From the NCBI GenBank assembly GCA_041485905.1, contig JBGPKK010000003.1, positions 1 to 64,000 of the forward strand: a stretch of DNA of 64,000 bases. The letters are read 5' to 3'. The notes under the pieces are model-generated. The model was not told where the DNA came from and made no database searches. It worked only from the letters and a program-made list of their open reading frames with translations. This document shows, one piece after another, positions 60,625-64,000 of this stretch (positions within the stretch are counted from its first letter, which is position 1; the number at the start of each line of letters is the position of its first letter). The position numbers and the translations under genes were made by a program. The DNA is from JAHFUI01 sp041485905. Its GTDB lineage: Bacteria; Acidobacteriota; Vicinamibacteria; Vicinamibacterales; CAVVIG01.

Positions 60625-63600
60625 ATGCGCGCGTTTCACTCCCGTCCGATGCGGTCTCGCTTTGCGCCCCCCAGGTCGCGTGCCTTCCTCGTCTCGCTCG
60701 CGCTGATGGTGTTCGCGGCGCGGCTCGCCGCCGGTGAGCCGCAGCAGCCGGCACGCTCGAAACCGATCGCGGCCGGTGCGCAGGGGAAGATCGTGCTCAT
60801 TCAGGGGCATGTCGACTCGGCGCTGGCGAGCGATCAGGAAAAGTGGGATACGGCGAAGCTGTTTCAGCCACTCTTCGTCAGCGACCGCGTGCGGACACTG
60901 ACCGCGAGCCGCAGCGCGATTCTTTTCGTTGACGAAACCCAGGTGAAGCTCAACGGCGGCGCGGTTCTCACCGTGCAGCAGATCAAAACCGCCGGCGGCA
61001 CGTCGACGACCCTCGGTCTGCTCGAAGGCGAAGGGTGGTTCCGCACGAAGAACCCGGCGAGCGGGCTGACGATCAGGACGCCGACGGCCGCTGCCGCCAT
61101 CCGCGGCACCGAAATTAACCTGGCGATTCGCGGTCAGAACACGGTGCTCACCGTCACTGAAGGGGCTGCGGAATTCTCCAACGACGCCGGGTCGCTGCTC
61201 GTCACTGCCGGCGAGGAAGCGACGGCGACTCCGGGACAGCCGCCCACCAAGCGCGTGCTGCTCAATCCGGAAGACGCCGTGCAGTGGGTCCTGTATTATC
61301 CGACGCGCGCGGCCTGGCACGATCTGCCCATGGCCGCACAGGCCGGTCCGGCGCGCGCAGGATTCGATCGCATGAAGGCCGGCGATGCCGCGGGCGCGCT
61401 CGCCGCGTTTCAGCCGGTGGTGACCGCCGACATCTGGGCGCGCATCGGCGCCGCGATGGCGCACGAGCAGCTCGGCGACGCGGCGCTAGCGCGCTCGCTG
61501 CTGATGGCCGGGACCGCAACCGGAGAGGCCGAGGTGGAGCGCCGGACCGAGCTGGCGGCGGCAGCGCTGGCGATGGGCGATGCGGGCGCGGCGCGCACGG
61601 AGATCGAGGCGGCCCGCGCGCTCGATTCGACGGCGGCGCGTCCGCTCGCGCTCCTCTCCGCGCTCGAGCTCACGCAGAACCACAAAGAGGAAGCGGCTGC
61701 GGCCGCGCGGTCCGCCGTCGCCGCGGATCAAGACTCTGTGGCGGCGCACGTCGCGGCAGCCGAAGCCGCGCAGGCGGCTTTTGATCTGGAGGCGGCGCGG
61801 CGCGAGCTGGACACGGCGCTGGCGATCGATCCGGCCGACACCCGCGCACTGGTCGATCGCGCGCGCATCCGCTTCGGCGTCGCTGATACGGCCGGCGCGC
61901 GACAGGATGCCGACCGGGCGGTGGCGATCGCGCCGGCCGATGCCCAGGCTCGATCGCTGCTCGGCTTCATCGAGCTCGCGGACGGGGCGGGGGATGCGGC
62001 GCGAGTGGATTTCGAAGCCTCTGTCGCGGCCGACGCGGCGCTTGGCGAGCCGCATCTCGGTCTAGGCCTCCTCGACTTCCGCCACGACCAGATCGACGAT
62101 GGGCTGCTCGAAATGCTCACCGCGACGCTGCTCGAGCCAAAGGTGTCGCTCTATCAGAGCTATCTCGGCAAGGCGTACTACCAGCTTCGACGTTTTCCTG
62201 AAGGGCTCGCGGCGCTCACGACGGCCAAGCGGCTCGATTCGCGCGACCCGACGCCGTGGCTGTACACCAGCCTGTTCCTGCGCGATCTGAACCGCCACAT
62301 CGCAGCACTCGACGAGCTCCGACATGCCATTGCCCTCAACGACAACCGCGCGGTGTATCGAAGCCGGCTGCTGCTCGATCGGGATCTGGCCACGAAGAAC
62401 GTCAGTCTCGCCCAGCTGTACAACCAGCTTGGGTTCGAGGCGTGGGGCGCGTCCGAAGCGCTCAACTCCCTGAACGCGGACCTCACCAACGCCAGCGCCC
62501 ATCTGTTCCTCTCGCAAACGTACGGCAACTTGCCCGATCGCACGCAGGCGCTCGGCAGCGAGCTGCTGCAGTACTTTCTGTACGCACCAGTGAATCTCAA
62601 CTCGTTCAATAATTTCAGCGAATACACGGCGCTCCTCGAACAGCCGCTCAAGCAGGCGCTCGTCACCTCCGGCGGGGGCAACGACGGATACGCGACCACA
62701 GACGTCACCACCCGCTCGGGTAACCAGCGGTTTGCGCACGTCGCGTTCCTCGACTACAGCCGTCGCGACGGCCCGCGGATCGACGGCTCCGATCACCGCG
62801 TGCAGGGGTTCGCGCAGGGGAAGGTGGCGCTTGGCGCGGCGAGCGACCTGTTCTTCAGTGTCACGGGCGTCAAGAATACTCGCGGGCAGAGCAACGATGT
62901 GACGCGCACGATCGGCACGTTCCCGAATGTGGTGCTGGTCAACGAAATCCGGGAGAGCCGCGACGCCACCTTCACGCACCGCGACGACACGGCCGAGGCG
63001 ACGCTGGGATTCAAGCACCTATGGCGGCCAGGCTCGGCGTTCACCGCGGCGACGGCCTTCAGTTACCTGGGAAGCTCGGACGAAGATCCGGAGGCGATCA
63101 CGTCGGCATGTCAGGGTTTCGATCTCAGCCAGTTCTTCTCGCATTCATCCTCGCGGCTCACCTATCCGTATCACTCGTATACCCTTCAGGCGCAGCAAGC
63201 CACGCGGATTGGGCGACATCAGATACTCTTCGGGACCGAGTTCTCTCACCGTAACAAGACGTTCAGCTGCCACGAAGATATCCTGTTCGACCCCACTGGC
63301 GAGCTCGTGGCGCACTTGGACAACGAGTCGAGCGCGACCGAGCACGTGGCCTCAGGCTACGTGCGCGACGACATCGAGCTCGGGCGTCGCGTACATGCGA
63401 CCGTCGGCGCCCGGTACGAAAATGGCCTGTACGGAGACGTGCAGCAGACGTTCGACGATTTCACCTTCGGGCGCTGGAATCCGTACGCCGGGCTGTCAGT
63501 TCGACTCTCGTCGGCCACTGTGATTCACCTGGCGGGATTCCGGAACACAAATTCCGACTTCCTCAGTGCCAAGATCTCGCCGCCGACGGTCGCGGGGTTC

Positions 63601-64000
63601 GTCTTCGAGCGCAACGAGCTGCCAACCGCGCAGCGTGATGAAGCCGACCTCGCGGTACAGAACGCGTGGGGGCGATCGTTTGTGGAGGCCCGTGTGTTTC
63701 GACACAAAACGGTGGCGCCCGCCTTCCTGCGAGTCCCCCAGGGCCTGCCGGCGTCTTTCGCCAGCCTGACGCCGGATGCGGACTTCCGCGCCACCGGCTT
63801 CAGCTCGTTTTTCAATCAGATTCTCGGGTCGCGAGCCGGTCTGTTCGCCGATGAGCAATTCATTCGCAGGCGGGCGGTGCTGTTCGATCGGGACGACAAT
63901 CAGATCGGCGTCGGCGTCAACTACATCCACCCGCGCGGTCTGTTCGTGCGGATCAGCGCCCGGTCCCTGACGCAGCGCTTCTCGAGAACGACGGTCACGG
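60625..64000 (+). CDS. FecR-domain / TPR / outer-membrane-barrel fusion (C-terminus off window)
   Basis: An uninterrupted frame of at least 1125 codons runs off the window. A signal peptide (about 20-45) is followed by a FecR-type domain (about 55-190): LFVSDRVRTLTASRSAILFVDE, VQQIKT, GLLEGEGWFRTKNPASGLTIRTPTAAAAIRGTEI. Ala-rich TPR-like repeats follow (about 235-650). From about 670 the sequence resembles a TonB-receptor-like barrel: YATTDVTTRSGNQRFAHVAFLDYSRRDG, ATVGARYENGLYG. No separate plug-domain motif is obvious. The fusion may couple periplasmic scaffolding to an outer membrane channel. The ATG lacks a strong ribosome site. Confidence 0.85.
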   Translation, partial: MRAFHSRPMRSRFAPPRSRAFLVSLALMVFAARLAAGEPQQPARSKPIAAGAQGKIVLIQGHVDSALASDQEKWDTAKLFQPLFVSDRVRTLTASRSAILFVDETQVKLNGGAVLTVQQIKTAGGTSTTLGLLEGEGWFRTKNPASGLTIRTPTAAAAIRGTEINLAIRGQNTVLTVTEGAAEFSNDAGSLLVTAGEEATATPGQPPTKRVLLNPEDAVQWVLYYPTRAAWHDLPMAAQAGPARAGFDRMKAGDAAGALAAFQPVVTADIWARIGAAMAHEQLGDAALARSLLMAGTATGEAEVERRTELAAAALAMGDAGAARTEIEAARALDSTAARPLALLSALELTQNHKEEAAAAARSAVAADQDSVAAHVAAAEAAQAAFDLEAARRELDTALAIDPADTRALVDRARIRFGVADTAGARQDADRAVAIAPADAQARSLLGFIELADGAGDAARVDFEASVAADAALGEPHLGLGLLDFRHDQIDDGLLEMLTATLLEPKVSLYQSYLGKAYYQLRRFPEGLAALTTAKRLDSRDPTPWLYTSLFLRDLNRHIAALDELRHAIALNDNRAVYRSRLLLDRDLATKNVSLAQLYNQLGFEAWGASEALNSLNADLTNASAHLFLSQTYGNLPDRTQALGSELLQYFLYAPVNLNSFNNFSEYTALLEQPLKQALVTSGGGNDGYATTDVTTRSGNQRFAHVAFLDYSRRDGPRIDGSDHRVQGFAQGKVALGAASDLFFSVTGVKNTRGQSNDVTRTIGTFPNVVLVNEIRESRDATFTHRDDTAEATLGFKHLWRPGSAFTAATAFSYLGSSDEDPEAITSACQGFDLSQFFSHSSSRLTYPYHSYTLQAQQATRIGRHQILFGTEFSHRNKTFSCHEDILFDPTGELVAHLDNESSATEHVASGYVRDDIELGRRVHATVGARYENGLYGDVQQTFDDFTFGRWNPYAGLSVRLSSATVIHLAGFRNTNSDFLSAKISPPTVAGFVFERNELPTAQRDEADLAVQNAWGRSFVEARVFRHKTVAPAFLRVPQGLPASFASLTPDADFRATGFSSFFNQILGSRAGLFADEQFIRRRAVLFDRDDNQIGVGVNYIHPRGLFVRISARSLTQRFSRTTVT

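Overview
The window is high-GC bacterial DNA with dense coding on both strands and no rRNA, phage structural genes or CRISPR array. The gene content (tig-clpP-clpX, secreted carboxypeptidase-regulatory-like repeats, a FecR-TPR-beta-barrel fusion, nSTAND1/TIR signalling proteins, DUF6249 and DUF3810 proteins) suggests an Acidobacteriota genome, possibly class Vicinamibacteria. That placement is an inference from gene content, not from a marker phylogeny.

Region 1 (1-12.6 kb) is mostly housekeeping. It carries tRNA-Leu(UAG) followed by tig, clpP and the N-terminal half of clpX, all on the minus strand. An ECF sigma/anti-sigma pair, a short BY-kinase, a dienelactone hydrolase, a DUF3810 putative metalloprotease, truA, a pirin, two small proteins, a secreted Ig-like repeat protein and a decayed SMP-30 gene follow.

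Region 2 (12.6-52.4 kb) is accessory and looks like a lipid biosynthesis and export island. It starts with a phosphopantetheinyl transferase and a B12 radical SAM enzyme. Near the far end are a fatty acyl-AMP ligase, two stand-alone acyl carrier proteins, an alpha-oxoamine synthase, a short-chain reductase and a fusion of a class III aminotransferase with an acyl-ACP-reductase-like domain. Between them lie tailoring enzymes (desaturase, P450, acyl-CoA-dehydrogenase-like flavoprotein, luciferase-like flavoprotein, GMC oxidase, molybdopterin oxidoreductase), two SCP2-type carriers, two UbiB-family kinases, alpha/beta hydrolases, an APC permease and an RND tripartite efflux system. Taken together this could activate a fatty acid, load it on ACP, condense it with an amino acid and/or turn it into a fatty amine, then modify and export it. 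The product is unknown. An internally deleted IS5-type remnant, an AT-richer hydrolase gene and a GMC oxidase fragment mark past insertions near 16.3-18.3 kb.

Region 3 (52.4-59.9 kb) is a compact signalling or conflict locus. On the minus strand an nSTAND1-TM-TPR protein is translationally coupled to a protein with TIR and TIR-like domains. Divergent from them is a TPR/SLOG-like/class III nucleotidyl cyclase gene followed by an MBL-fold phosphodiesterase-like gene. This is the most likely undescribed system in the window: a cyclic-nucleotide-coupled TIR/STAND module that resembles Pycsar in logic but not in composition.

Region 4 (59.9-64 kb) holds a small membrane protein with a recognisable promoter and a large FecR-TPR-outer-membrane-barrel protein that runs off the window.
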